This document shows positions 37,019-47,300 of a stretch of DNA of 64,000 bases, piece after piece. The first letter of the stretch is position 1, and each line of letters begins with the position of its first letter. Source of the stretch: Runella limosa DSM 17973 (GTDB lineage: Bacteria; Bacteroidota; Bacteroidia; Cytophagales; Spirosomataceae); contig NZ_KI519434.1 in assembly GCF_000482465.1 (NCBI RefSeq), positions 1-64,000 on the forward strand, written 5' to 3'. The notes beneath the pieces are model-generated. The model ran no database searches. It was given only the letters and a program-made list of their open reading frames with translations, and was not told where the DNA came from. The translations under genes were made by a program, and so were the position numbers.

Positions 37019-37055
37019 TTTTAGTAAAACAGAAATTTATCTACTTTTACTAAAA
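37019..37055. promoter_or_regulatory. Paired operator upstream of the Xre-type regulator
   Basis: TTTTAGTAAAA at 37019-37029 and its exact reverse complement TTTTACTAAAA at 37045-37055 are separated by 15 bp. Each half is itself a palindrome around its central base. They lie 18-54 bp before the ATG at 37073, which fits autoregulation by the Xre protein (inference). Confidence 0.5.
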
Positions 37056-37072
37056 TTTTTATCAAAATCGCC

Positions 37073-38101
37073 ATGAGCATTGTCAGCGACAACATGAAAT
37101 ACTTGCGGAAATTGCACGGAATGACGCAAGACCAATTTGCCCGCCGAATTGGCATAAAACGGGCTTCTGTGGGCGCTTACGAGGAACAACGCGCCAATCC
37201 CAACATCGACGTTTTGAAGGTAATGTCGAAGTTGTTCAATGTTTCTGTTGACGATTTGCTAAAAAAAGACCTTCGGAAAATCCGCGAAACACCGAGTCTT
37301 ATTCCCATCGACAAACCGACGGTTTCATCGTTGGTATCAGAGCCTCAAGAAAAAGAACCACAGACACTTTCGAGCATTTTTGACCAGTTTTATGTGCCGC
37401 CTACATCCACACAGCCACGCCCACAGCCTGTGCCTGTGAGCTCGCCCGTTGCCGTAGCGCCACCTGTCATTGAGCCTCCCAAACCACCGAGCCCGCCCAG
37501 TTATTCGGCGCCCGTTACACCGCCGCCTGTGGTACCGACTTATGCCCCAGCGACGACGTTTAACAACAATTATGACGGGGGTTCGGCTACCATTGTCCAA
37601 ACACCGAGTGCGTACGACAAGCCAAATCCACAGGCGATTCCTTACGTTCGGCAATCGCAAATGAAGGAGTACATTGACAAGTTTTCGCAGAACGATTACG
37701 TCAAACGTCTTCCTTCCTTTGAATTTCCACTTTTGCCCAACGGCAGTTACCGCGCCTTTGAAGCAGGCGACGATTTTTCGTACGTCAATTCTTTTTTGGT
37801 GGGTCAACAAATCAGCAATTGGTACGACATCGCCGATGGGAAAATGTACGTTTTGGTAGCGCGCAATTTGGGGGTGGTTTGCCGAAGAGTTTATAACCAA
37901 GTAAAAATCAAAGGAACACTTTTGTTGAGTTCAGATAAAGTAAACATTCCTACCTTTGAGGTGCCCATCAAGGATGTACTGGAAGTGTGGGAAATCAAGG
38001 CATTTTTTAGCACAGTTTTGCCCGAGCCTACCGTTTCGCTTGACCATCTTCGGTATTTAGTGAATCAAATGCACGAAGAACTGAACCAAATTAAGAAATA
38101 G
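37073..38101 (+). CDS. Xre-type regulator with proline-rich linker and catalytically dead S24/LexA-like domain
   Basis: 342 residues. HTH_3 domain at about 6-62 (MTQDQFARRIGIKRASVGAYEEQRANPNIDVL). A long Pro/Val/Thr-rich linker runs 105-165. Residues about 210-315 match the S24/LexA-like domain of Bacteroidota Xre proteins (FPLLPNGSYRAFEAGDDFSY, then NWYDIADGKMYVLVARNLGVVCRRVYN, then VLEVWEIKAFFS). The Ser of the usual GDSM is Asp234 (GDDF), and the Lys of the usual VYKRVFN is Arg271. Self-cleavage should therefore be lost. It probably acts as a stable repressor; the operator pair lies just upstream. The SDR gene follows after 15 bp. Confidence 0.85.
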   Translation: MSIVSDNMKYLRKLHGMTQDQFARRIGIKRASVGAYEEQRANPNIDVLKVMSKLFNVSVDDLLKKDLRKIRETPSLIPIDKPTVSSLVSEPQEKEPQTLSSIFDQFYVPPTSTQPRPQPVPVSSPVAVAPPVIEPPKPPSPPSYSAPVTPPPVVPTYAPATTFNNNYDGGSATIVQTPSAYDKPNPQAIPYVRQSQMKEYIDKFSQNDYVKRLPSFEFPLLPNGSYRAFEAGDDFSYVNSFLVGQQISNWYDIADGKMYVLVARNLGVVCRRVYNQVKIKGTLLLSSDKVNIPTFEVPIKDVLEVWEIKAFFSTVLPEPTVSLDHLRYLVNQMHEELNQIKK

Positions 38102-38116
38102 ATGGGTTGTTAATAC

Positions 38117-38920
38117 ATGTCTAAAGTTATTCTCATTACTGGAGCTTCGACGGGGATAGGTCGCACTACCGCCGAGTACTTAACAAAACTAGGGCATCGC
38201 GTATATGGCACCAGTCGCAAACCCTTCAACGAGGTCGTTTCTTTTCAAACGGTTGTGATGGACGTCACCGACGATACTTCGGTGCAAAACGCCATTGCCC
38301 ACGTTCTTCAACGGGAACAGCAAATCGACATTCTCATCAACAATGCAGGTTTGGGAATTATTGGTGCCCTTGAAGAGGTTCCCGAGGAGATGATTCAACG
38401 GGTTTTTGACACCAACGTATGGGGACTTTTGCGGGTATGTCGCGCCGTGTTGCCTGCCATGCGCCAACGCCGCAGTGGGCTTATCATCAACGTGGGCTCG
38501 ATTGCAGGCCGCATGGGTTTACCTTTTCGGGGCATTTACAGCGCCAGCAAAGCCTCGGTAGAAATCCTGACCGAAACCCTCAGCATTGAACTCAAACCTT
38601 TTGGAATTGAGGCATGTAGCGTATTACCTGGCGATGTCCGCACCAACATCAACGCCAACCGTTTGGTGGCGCACAGCTCTTCCAATTCGCCTTACCGCGC
38701 TTACGTGGACGACATGAATGCCAAGGTAAATGCCGAAGTAAGCGAAGCCGCCGAACCAATGTACATTGCCAAAACGATTGAAAAAGTAATCAACGCGAAG
38801 TCGCCCAATATTTATTACGTAGCAGGGCCGTTTCTCCAGCGTGCTTCACTGTTACTCAAGCGCTTCTTACCTAGTCGAGTTTTTGAATATTTACTTCGGG
38901 AAAATTATGGGATGAAGTGA
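38117..38920 (+). CDS. Short-chain dehydrogenase/reductase
   Basis: 267 residues, classical SDR. NAD(P)-binding TGASTGIG at 7-14, NNAGLG at about 75-80, the catalytic Ser in INVGSIAG and Y-x-x-x-K in YSASKAS. The substrate cannot be told from sequence. The C-terminal extension (RASLLLKRFLPSRVFEYLL) is of the type seen in the retinol/steroid-like SDR subgroup. It is co-directional with the Xre regulator, 15 bp downstream, and probably under its control. Confidence 0.92.
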   Translation: MSKVILITGASTGIGRTTAEYLTKLGHRVYGTSRKPFNEVVSFQTVVMDVTDDTSVQNAIAHVLQREQQIDILINNAGLGIIGALEEVPEEMIQRVFDTNVWGLLRVCRAVLPAMRQRRSGLIINVGSIAGRMGLPFRGIYSASKASVEILTETLSIELKPFGIEACSVLPGDVRTNINANRLVAHSSSNSPYRAYVDDMNAKVNAEVSEAAEPMYIAKTIEKVINAKSPNIYYVAGPFLQRASLLLKRFLPSRVFEYLLRENYGMK

Positions 38921-39012
38921 CGATAGGCATTTTTGAGGGTTTTTGAAAGGGGACTAATAACGACTAAATTGCCCCCTATTCGACATTCTGCACTAGAAAT
39001 TCGACACTTCCT

Positions 39013-39909
39013 CTACCTTTTTTTCATATAAAACTTCACCTCGTGTTGGCGAAGAAACTCTTTGATAATGTCGGCGCTGATGCAAACACCTACGTGTAAA
39101 AACGGATGATTAGAAATCTTGGCGCGGTGGGTTCCCCCTACCCAAACGTCGTGATTGACCATGTCAAACCCCATGTGCAAGTGCCGAGTCGATTGTTGCA
39201 TTCCGTAAACTGTGCCTTCGGTATCAAACAACGGGCCACCACTTTGTCCTACCAATCCTGGGGTACTCATTTCAATAGCAAAGGGAGTTCCTGACTCATC
39301 GGCAATATATCGAGTGACAATTCCATCAATGGGAAACGAAGGTGTTACTTGGTTGTTGGTTCGAACCCACTCAATGTCGTCCAAATCTGAATTGTAGCGA
39401 AAGTTGGTATATTCGGCAAACGGATACCCCAAACGGCACAATGACTTTCCAGGTTTGGCACTAGCTCCATCGGCGACAAATTCGGCAGGACGTTGAAAAA
39501 ACTTTTGTCCCGTTCCTTCAAAACGCAAAAGTGCTAAATCGTATTTTGGGTGGTACGTGACGTGGATTTGGGATAGACTTTCAAAGCAATTGATAAAATC
39601 GAATTTTTGCCCAATAACCGTCCCCAACTTCATATTAAATTGTTCTTCCAATCGTTGCCGCAAATAGTCGTGCTGAGGCTCGCGTAAAATTTTACGGTAC
39701 TCAGCCATAAAACGTGCGTAGTGCTGCTGGATAGCTCCCACGTTGACAATCAAATCGGCTACGTGCTTGCAAGTGATGGCATCGCCGTTTTCATTGATAA
39801 AAAACAAGGTCGCAGCGCCAGGTCTGATTTCGGCTTGGTTGTATAAACGAGTGATAATATGAATAGGTCGAGTAAACTCACTAACGCGTTCGATGGCTTT
39901 TACAAACAT
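39013..39909 (-). CDS. Trypsin-like serine protease domain protein, cytosolic
   Basis: 298 residues from ATG 39909 (MFVKAIERVSEF); the frame extends upstream to 39963 without a better start. The chymotrypsin-fold triad is visible: H49 in ITCKHVADLI, Asp in PKYDLALLRF and Ser in GLVGQSGGPLFD. No signal peptide or membrane segment is seen, unlike DegP-type proteases, and no PDZ domain is present. It may act on intracellular proteins or in a stress or defence setting, but nothing nearby points to a system. The region 38921-39012 holds nothing recognisable. Confidence 0.85.
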   Translation of the reverse strand: MFVKAIERVSEFTRPIHIITRLYNQAEIRPGAATLFFINENGDAITCKHVADLIVNVGAIQQHYARFMAEYRKILREPQHDYLRQRLEEQFNMKLGTVIGQKFDFINCFESLSQIHVTYHPKYDLALLRFEGTGQKFFQRPAEFVADGASAKPGKSLCRLGYPFAEYTNFRYNSDLDDIEWVRTNNQVTPSFPIDGIVTRYIADESGTPFAIEMSTPGLVGQSGGPLFDTEGTVYGMQQSTRHLHMGFDMVNHDVWVGGTHRAKISNHPFLHVGVCISADIIKEFLRQHEVKFYMKKR

Positions 39910-39967
39910 TTTGTCTCTTAGGTATAAAGTTATTGCAATACTATAGTACAATTCTCGTACCACAAAA

Positions 39968-39995
39968 AAGCCCTCAGCGGAATTTCTGAGGGCTT
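39968..39995 (-). terminator. Terminator of pckA
   Basis: AAGCCCTCAG and CTGAGGGCTT form a 10-bp perfect stem. Read on the minus strand it is followed by TTTTTTG, directly after the pckA stop at 40024. Confidence 0.85.
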
Positions 39996-40023
39996 GGGGA
40001 ATTAAAAAAGAGAAAGAAAATCG

Positions 40024-41634
40024 TTAGACCAACGGCGCACCCGCTAAAATTTGCGGACTTGCGTAATCGCTGTATTTAGCAAAGTTGCTGCGGAACAAAT
40101 CGGCCAGGTGCAAAGCTGCGTAGTCATAAGCTTCGGCATCGTTCCAAGTCGCACGTGGGTTAAGCAATTCGCTAGGCACATTTGGGCACGTTTCTGGCAT
40201 TTCAAAGCCAAAAATCGGGTGTTTCACGTAGTTTACCTCTTCCAAATCGCCTTTTAATACCGCCGTTATCATCGCCCGCGTATAGGCCAGTTTCATGCGC
40301 TCACCCTCGCCATAGCCACCACCCGTCCAGCCCGTGTTGATAAGCCAAACGTTTACTTGGTGTTGGTTAATTTTTTTACCCAACAAATCAGCATATCGCG
40401 TTGGGTGAAGTGGTAAAAATGCCGCGCCAAAACAAGCCGAAAAAGTAGCTTGCGGTTCTTTGATGCCCATTTCGGTGCCTGCTATTTTGGCAGTATATCC
40501 CGAAATAAAATGATACATGGCCTGACCTGTCGTCAGTTTTGAAATCGGTGGCAGTACGCCAAACGAATCTGTGGCCAAGAAAAAGATGTTCTTAGGCGCG
40601 TCTCCCCGCGACGGCTGCATGATGTTCGGAATGTAGTCAATGGGGTAGGCAGTGCGGGTATTTTGAGTCACCGAGCTATTGGTATAATCAACGGTGCGCG
40701 TTCCTTCGTAAAAGCGGGTATTTTCGACAATCGTCCCAAAACGAATCGCGTTAAGAATCTCAGGTTCGCGCTCGTGGGTTAAGTTAATGACTTTGGCATA
40801 ACACCCTCCTTCAAAATTAAACACTGTGTCGCCCGTCCAGCCGTGTTCGTCGTCCCCAATTAGCGAGCGGTTGGGGTCAGCCGATAAGGTGGTTTTTCCC
40901 GTCCCCGACAAGCCAAAGAAAACGGCCGTATCGCCTTCTTTGCCGACATTGGCCGAGCAGTGCATCGACAATGTGCCGCGTTCGTGGGGCAATTTGTAGT
41001 TTAGTACCGAAAACACCCCTTTTTTCATTTCGCCTGCGTAGCCCGTTCCCCCAATCAAAATCACATTTTTGGTCAGGTTTAGAATGGCAAAATTTTCGCT
41101 GCGGGTTCCGTCAACGAACGGATCAGCTTTAAATTCGGGGATATTGATAATGGTAAACTCTGACTCAAACTGGCTCAATTCTGTTTCAGAAGGGCGCAAA
41201 AACATGTTATGACAAAACAAATTGTGCCACGCCCAAGTGTTGACCACGGTCAGATTGAGGCGATAATCGGGGTGGTCGCACACGTAGCCTTGACGAACAT
41301 ACACCGTTTTATCTTCCAAAAAGTCCAGCATTTTTTTGTGCAAAGCATCAAATTTTAGGGTGTCAAACGGGGTATTGATTTCGCTCCACCAAACCGAGTG
41401 CAATGTTTTCTCGTCGTTGACAATGTAGCGGTCTTGCGGTGAGCGTCCCGTAAATTCGCCCGTATCGGCCATCAATGCCCCTGTGTCAGTCAGGTGACCT
41501 TCGCCGTTGAGGAGCGCGTGTTCGACCAACGTCGCTGGCGGTAAATTGAAATGAAATTTGTTGACCCGTTGTAGTCCTAACGAGTCGCGAACCTCTTCGG
41601 TATCGACGAGGACGCGTTCCAAAATTGCAGTCAT
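40024..41634 (-). CDS. pckA: Phosphoenolpyruvate carboxykinase (ATP)
   Basis: 536 residues from ATG 41634; a frame extension to 41697 runs through the promoter at 41682-41689 and is rejected. The kinase loop is GLSGTGKTTLS. The preceding RGTLSMHCSANVG and the following FNFEGGCYAKVINL belong to the metal/oxaloacetate site. The N-terminal EFTGRSPQDRYIV binds substrate. It converts oxaloacetate and ATP to phosphoenolpyruvate, the first step of gluconeogenesis. It appears monocistronic with its own promoter and terminator. Confidence 0.97.
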   Translation of the reverse strand: MTAILERVLVDTEEVRDSLGLQRVNKFHFNLPPATLVEHALLNGEGHLTDTGALMADTGEFTGRSPQDRYIVNDEKTLHSVWWSEINTPFDTLKFDALHKKMLDFLEDKTVYVRQGYVCDHPDYRLNLTVVNTWAWHNLFCHNMFLRPSETELSQFESEFTIINIPEFKADPFVDGTRSENFAILNLTKNVILIGGTGYAGEMKKGVFSVLNYKLPHERGTLSMHCSANVGKEGDTAVFFGLSGTGKTTLSADPNRSLIGDDEHGWTGDTVFNFEGGCYAKVINLTHEREPEILNAIRFGTIVENTRFYEGTRTVDYTNSSVTQNTRTAYPIDYIPNIMQPSRGDAPKNIFFLATDSFGVLPPISKLTTGQAMYHFISGYTAKIAGTEMGIKEPQATFSACFGAAFLPLHPTRYADLLGKKINQHQVNVWLINTGWTGGGYGEGERMKLAYTRAMITAVLKGDLEEVNYVKHPIFGFEMPETCPNVPSELLNPRATWNDAEAYDYAALHLADLFRSNFAKYSDYASPQILAGAPLV

Positions 41635-41681
41635 GCTAGTATGTTGTGTTGATGAAGTGGAAGGGGTTAAACTAACCACTA

Positions 41682-41689
41682 CAAAAGTA
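41682..41689 (-). promoter_or_regulatory. -7 promoter element of pckA
   Basis: On the minus strand it reads TACTTTTG, an exact TAnnTTTG. A TTTT stands 19 bases upstream in the -33 position. This gives a leader of about 40-45 bases. Confidence 0.55.
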
Positions 41690-41752
41690 CACAGCAAGCG
41701 TAATTATAAAAATAACCGCTGGTGTTTTTTATAATTTTTGACAATTATTTCA

Positions 41753-42436
41753 TCAGCGATTTAAAATTTTCTTCAGCTCCTTCACATTACCAATAATAAT
41801 TAGACGATCTCCTGGCCGCAGTTCGGTTTCGGCATCAATATCTAGGTTGAGCTTTTTAATTTTTCGGGTATTTCCCCAGAGGCTTTTTTCATTTTTAACC
41901 TGCACATACGCTACTACTTTTAGCTCTTTGGCCTGCGCCAGCTCCGTTTCAGATAATTTTTGGTAGTAAAACTTTTGGGGAATCGACAATTCCATCATCG
42001 ACGAATTATCACAAATCTGCACAGAATTATCAACCAAAGGCAGGGTTAGCTTATTGGCGACTCGTTCGGCGGCATCTTCTTCGGGAAAAAGAATTTCGTC
42101 CACGCCCAAGGCTTCAATCACCGTTCGATGCACATCGTTGAAAGCTCGACTTATGAGTTTTTTTACATTTTGTTGTTTCAGCAACGCCGTAATCAGTACC
42201 GAAGCCGCAAAGTCTTCACCAATGGCCACCACTACCACATCCATTTCTTTCAGGGGGACAGTGTGGAGGTTGGTCGCGTCTGTACAGTCCATACAAACGG
42301 TATGCGTAATTCTATTTTTGAGGGATTCGACTTTATTGAGGCTAATATCGGCCCCAATCACCTCATGCCCCATGTCGGTAAGCCGAATGCTGAGGGTAGA
42401 GCCAAAATTTCCAAGACCTACTACAAAAAACTTCAT
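41753..42436 (-). CDS. trkA: TrkA/KtrA-type potassium uptake regulatory subunit
   Basis: 227 residues: one RCK_N domain with the Rossmann motif VVGLGNFGSTLSIRL and D33-like acidic end GADIS, then one RCK_C domain (about 140-227, LRPGDRLIIIGNVKELKKIL). The single-RCK size fits KtrA rather than the double TrkA of E. coli. It gates the membrane subunit in response to ADP/ATP or NAD(H). It follows the TrkH/KtrB gene by 6 bp in one operon. Confidence 0.92.
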   Translation of the reverse strand: MKFFVVGLGNFGSTLSIRLTDMGHEVIGADISLNKVESLKNRITHTVCMDCTDATNLHTVPLKEMDVVVVAIGEDFAASVLITALLKQQNVKKLISRAFNDVHRTVIEALGVDEILFPEEDAAERVANKLTLPLVDNSVQICDNSSMMELSIPQKFYYQKLSETELAQAKELKVVAYVQVKNEKSLWGNTRKIKKLNLDIDAETELRPGDRLIIIGNVKELKKILNR

Positions 42437-42442
42437 GATTTT

Positions 42443-44245
42443 CTAGTTTATGAAAACGTTTTCGTTGGGGTACTGATAGTTCAGCGCTTTAACCCGTCGC
42501 ACAAAAGCCACAAACAAAGTAAAAGTACCAATCCGTCCAACAAACATAAGAACAACTAATACCAGCTTGGTGACATCTCCCAAAAATGGCGTAAGGTTTA
42601 GAGTCATTCCTGCCGTTCCAAAAGCAGAAAAGCACTCGAACGCCAAACCAATCAAAGGTTTTTCAGGCTCTAAAATGGTGATAATGAGAATGGCAGGACC
42701 AATAATCAACAAAGACAACGTAATAACCGCAAACGCCCTTCTGACAGATTCAGAAGGAATTCGGCGCTTCATTACCTCTACCCTGTCCTTGCCTTGCGCC
42801 AAACTCAGAACGTTGAGCAACGCCACCGCAAAGGTGGTAACTTTTATCCCTCCTCCCGTTGAGCCTGGTGCCGCCCCAATCCACATCAACAACAAGAAAA
42901 TCAGGACAGTTGCAGGGTATATTTGCCCAATGTCAAAGGTTGTAAACCCCGCTGACCTTGGCGCGGTTGAGGCAAAAAATGCCATTGTAATTTTTCCAAA
43001 TGTACTGGTTTCATTGGCCAACGCACCGTTGGATTCGCTCCACCAAAATGCAAGCGTACCGACCAGAAGCAGCAAGGCGGTCATCACCATCACCAAACGG
43101 GTATTGATACTGACCGACCGAGACATGTGCTGCACTTTGAGACCGTAGCGTATCCACAAATAAAGCTGTCGGCCGTAGTGTTTGAGGTATAGGTAAAAGT
43201 CATTGATAATACTGAAACCAATTCCCCCCATGATGACAAGCACAATAAGCACCCAATGCAAACTGGTATTTTGACGCAGATACTCATTGTAAAGGCCATT
43301 AGGAACGGAAGAAAAACCCGCATTGCAGAAAGCAGAAATGCTGTGAAAAACGGCAAACCGAAGCCGCTGACCATTGGTGGCAAAAAGATCTGTGGTATCA
43401 AGTGTCAAATAAATAAACAACGCCCCTACCAGTTCGATAAACAGGGTAATAAAGATGATTTTGAACAAAGATCTAAAGACATCGCCTATTCGGTCGGAAG
43501 TGGCAATATCTTTTAGAAACAACTGATTTTCAATCGAAAAACCACCTTGGTATAAATACCCAAAAAAACTGGTAAATGACAACATCCCCAGCCCACCCAA
43601 TTGAATCAATATTAGCAAGATAATCTTACCCAAACGGGTAAATTCTACGGCCACATCCACCGTCGATAAGCCTGTCACACATACCGCACTTACCGACGTA
43701 AACAACGCATCGACAAAGCTAAGGCCATGAACCGTAGCCCGAGGCAACATCAGTAACCCCGCCCCTATCAACGCCAGCAATAAAAAGCTAAGAATGAATG
43801 AAAGTGCAGGATTGAAGCGTTGGGAGTAAAGCGAAAGCACTTTACGCGAAATATCAAAAAGTAACAAAAAGCCGCAAATGGCCAAACTGCCCACGTTCAT
43901 CCACGAATGTGGTGCAAACGCATGTTTGAGGTGATTAAATTTATAGCCACAAACAAATAACAGCACGATAATCAAGAGCAGCCGCAACGCATTACTCAGG
44001 TTACTTTTACTTGGAAACAGCAACGTACGCAGGGCAAAAGCCACGGTAAAAGTGCTCAAAAAAAGCAAATAGACACTCGAAAAAAAAACGGGCTTAGAGA
44101 CGTGCCGAAACCCCAAGTCATAGGCCATTACAACGGCTGTTACAAGCCCTACATACAGAGAAAATTGCTCAAAAAAATTGTGTAATGAATGGAGCAATTT
44201 TATCTTGAAGCGCTGATAACGGTGATAAAGACGACGTAAAGCCAT
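42443..44245 (-). CDS. trkH: TrkH/KtrB-type potassium transporter membrane subunit
   Basis: 600 residues with about ten membrane spans. The MPM repeats carry the selectivity-filter turns FTSVSAVCVTGLSTVD, HSISAFCNAGFSSVP, FASTAPRSAGFTTFDIGQI and FSAFGTAGMTLNLTP. The pore-region glycines (VTGL, NAGF, SAGF, TAGM) match the family. The N-terminal 150 residues add extra spans, a form seen in Bacteroidota. It imports K+ together with the RCK subunit encoded just downstream. It is divergent from the GH3 fusion gene. Confidence 0.93.
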   Translation of the reverse strand: MALRRLYHRYQRFKIKLLHSLHNFFEQFSLYVGLVTAVVMAYDLGFRHVSKPVFFSSVYLLFLSTFTVAFALRTLLFPSKSNLSNALRLLLIIVLLFVCGYKFNHLKHAFAPHSWMNVGSLAICGFLLLFDISRKVLSLYSQRFNPALSFILSFLLLALIGAGLLMLPRATVHGLSFVDALFTSVSAVCVTGLSTVDVAVEFTRLGKIILLILIQLGGLGMLSFTSFFGYLYQGGFSIENQLFLKDIATSDRIGDVFRSLFKIIFITLFIELVGALFIYLTLDTTDLFATNGQRLRFAVFHSISAFCNAGFSSVPNGLYNEYLRQNTSLHWVLIVLVIMGGIGFSIINDFYLYLKHYGRQLYLWIRYGLKVQHMSRSVSINTRLVMVMTALLLLVGTLAFWWSESNGALANETSTFGKITMAFFASTAPRSAGFTTFDIGQIYPATVLIFLLLMWIGAAPGSTGGGIKVTTFAVALLNVLSLAQGKDRVEVMKRRIPSESVRRAFAVITLSLLIIGPAILIITILEPEKPLIGLAFECFSAFGTAGMTLNLTPFLGDVTKLVLVVLMFVGRIGTFTLFVAFVRRVKALNYQYPNENVFIN

Positions 44246-44341
44246 TGAATCCCAAATAGGTTGTAATACGATTTTAAAGAAACGAATTAGTTACATTTTG
44301 GTGAGAATATCAAACTTTCAGCAGTTTTTCGGCCTTTTCTA

Positions 44342-44349
44342 TACCTTTG
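44342..44349 (+). promoter_or_regulatory. -7 promoter element of the GH3 fusion gene
   Basis: TACCTTTG is an exact TAnnTTTG and lies 22 bp before the ATG at 44372. Confidence 0.5.
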
Positions 44350-44371
44350 CCAAAAAATACGCACTTCACAC

Positions 44372-47300
44372 ATGAAACGCCTGCTGTTCCTATTCTTTCT
44401 AGCTTTTTTATTGGTTCAAACCAGTTTCGCCCAACAAACTACCCCACCTTTTCTCCAAAACCCAAATCAACGTTGGGTTGACTCTGTATTTAATAGCCTT
44501 ACCGCCGACGAGCGCATTGCCCAACTCATCATGGTCGCAGCGCACGGATACCCCAACAACCCAAGTCGTGTGATCATTGATACGACTTTTACCAACCCGC
44601 GTGTGGTAGCAAAGTATATTAGAGATTACAAAGTAGGCGGCGTAATTTTTTTCCAAGGCGGCCCAGTTCAGCAAGCACAGTTGACAAACTATTATCAGTC
44701 GATTTCCAAAGTACCATTATTGGTCGCCATGGACTCGGAATGGGGGCTCGCCATGCGCCTCGACAGTTCAGTACGTTTTCCATACCAAATGACGATGGGG
44801 GCGATTCAGGGCAACGACGAGCTGATTTATAAAATGGGAAAACTCCTTGCCGCCCAAAAACGCCGTTTGGGGGTACACATCAATTTTGCACCTTCGGTCG
44901 ATGTCAACAACAACGCCAACAACCCTGTCATTAACTTCCGTTCGTTTGGCGAAAACCCCCAGAAAGTTTACGAAAAAAGCTACGCCTACATGAAAGGAAT
45001 GCAAGATGGAGGCATTTTGAGTTCGCTCAAGCACTTTCCTGGTCACGGCGATACGGGTGTGGACTCGCACTACGACCTGCCCGTTATTCCGCATAACCGC
45101 GCCCGCCTCGACTCGGTGGAGCTATATCCATTCCGTAAATTGATTGAACAAGGTGCCGACGGAATCATGATGGCACACTTGGCCATTCCAGTGTTGGATA
45201 CGGCCAAAAACGTACCTTCTACGCTTTCAAAACCCATCGTAACGGGGCTGCTCCGCGACCAGCTCAAATTCAACGGCCTGATTTACTCGGACGCCATGAA
45301 CATGAAAGGGCTTACGAAATATTTCCCCAACGGTTTGGGCGATGCCAAAGGATTAGAAGCGGGCATGGACGTGTTAGAGTTTAGTCCCAATGTACCTGCG
45401 GCCATTGCCGAAATCAAAAAAGCCGTGGCCGAAGGACGCATCTCGCAAGCGGAAATTGACGCACGGGTCAAAAAAGTATTGGCGGCAAAAGCGTGGGTAG
45501 GGCTCGACAAATTTGCGCCCATTAAAACCCAAAACCTGATTGAAGACATCAACGATAAACAATCAGAACTTATCAATCGTCAGTTGACCGAAAATGCGCT
45601 GACCGTCCTCAAAAACAACGACAACATCCTCCCCATCAAGGATTTAGACAAAGTAAGCATTGCCTCTATTTCATTGACCGACGCTCCTGCCATTACCACC
45701 GTCACCAAAGATGGGGTCATTGCCCTTGGCACCCGCAACGAAACTGCTTTTACGGGAGAACTGACCACATTCCAAAAAACACTATCACTTTACACCAATA
45801 TCGACCATTACGTTATTCACCCAAAAACACCTGACAGCCTTCAAGGTAGCATTCGAGCAGCCCTCAAAAGCTACGACATTGTACTGGTAGGAGCGCATTT
45901 GAATAACATTCGCCCAGGTACCAACTACGGCATTACGCCCACCACCGCAGCTTGGGTAAAAGAACTTGCCGCCAACGGAAATTCGGTCATTACGGTATTT
46001 GGAAACGCCTACGCACTCAACAAACTACAGGACATTGGCAAGGCCAAAGGTTTAATCATGGCCTATCAGTTAACGCCATTTACGGAAGAATTGTCGGCCC
46101 AATTGATATTCGGCGCCATTCCTGCCAAAGGCAAACTTCCCGTATCGGTCAATCCCCAATTCCCATACGGAGCAGGCATCGAAACTCCCGCCCTCGGTCG
46201 ATTAAAATACACCATTCCCGAAGAAGTGGGCTTGGATAGCAAGTGGCTTTCTTTCAAAATTGACTCCATTGCCAACAATGCCATCGCGTTGAAGGCGGCA
46301 CCAAGTATGGTGGTACAATTGGCCAAAGACGGTAAAGTATTTTATCGAAAAAGTTATGGCTCCTTAATCCCCAATGAGGGAGCTACCAATTTGTCCACAT
46401 CGGGGATTGGGGGGCTCTATGATTTTGCTTCTGTTACCAAAATTGCCGCTTCTACGCTTGCCTTGGCCAAATTGCACAGCGAAGGTAAGTTCAACTTAGA
46501 CGGGACGATGAAAGATTATTTGCCGTTCTTGAAAAAATCGAACAAAGCCAATTTGGTTTGGCGCCAAGTGCTTACCCACCAAGCAGGTCTGAAAGCATTT
46601 ATTAACTTCTGGCGCGATTGCCGCAAGCCAAATGGCCAATGGAAGCCTCGTACGTTCCGCTGGGGTAAAGAAGCTCACGGCGCTTATACGGTGCAGATTA
46701 CGGATAGCCTTTGGTTGCACAAAAAATACCATCATAAACTGTTTGCTTCGCTCAAAAACTCAGCCCTCAACGAAAAAAAGGAGTACGTGTATTCCGACTT
46801 GTCGTTTATGCTTTATCCGCAAGTAGTAAAGAACCTCACGAGCGTCGAATTTGAAGATTATTTGAAGTCGAACGTTTATCGAAAAATCGGGGCCAATAGC
46901 CTTACTTTCAACCCGCTTCGCTTCAACAAACTAAGTCAAATCGCTCCTACGGAACGGGATACTTTTTTCCGCCAAACGCTGGTTCACGGGCGCGTACACG
47001 ACGAAGCAGCGGCCATGCTCAATGGCGTAAGTGGTCACGCAGGCTTGTTTGGCAATGCCAATGATTTGATGAAAGTAACGCAATTGTTCCTCCAAAAAGG
47101 CAGCTACGGCGGCGAATTGTTCATTTCGGAAAAGACAATGAATGAATTTACGCGCTATCAATTCCCAGAGTCACGCCGAGGAATTGGTTTTGACAAACCT
47201 AGCCGCGTTTACAACGGCAATGCGCCCAAAAGCGCCAGTCCACAAAGCTACGGACACACGGGTTTTACGGGCATTATGATTTGGAACGACCCTGCGTACA

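Noticed and set aside
41635-41697. N-terminal extension of PckA
   Set aside because: It would cover the exact -7 element at 41682-41689 and adds a hydrophobic stretch not found in PckA.
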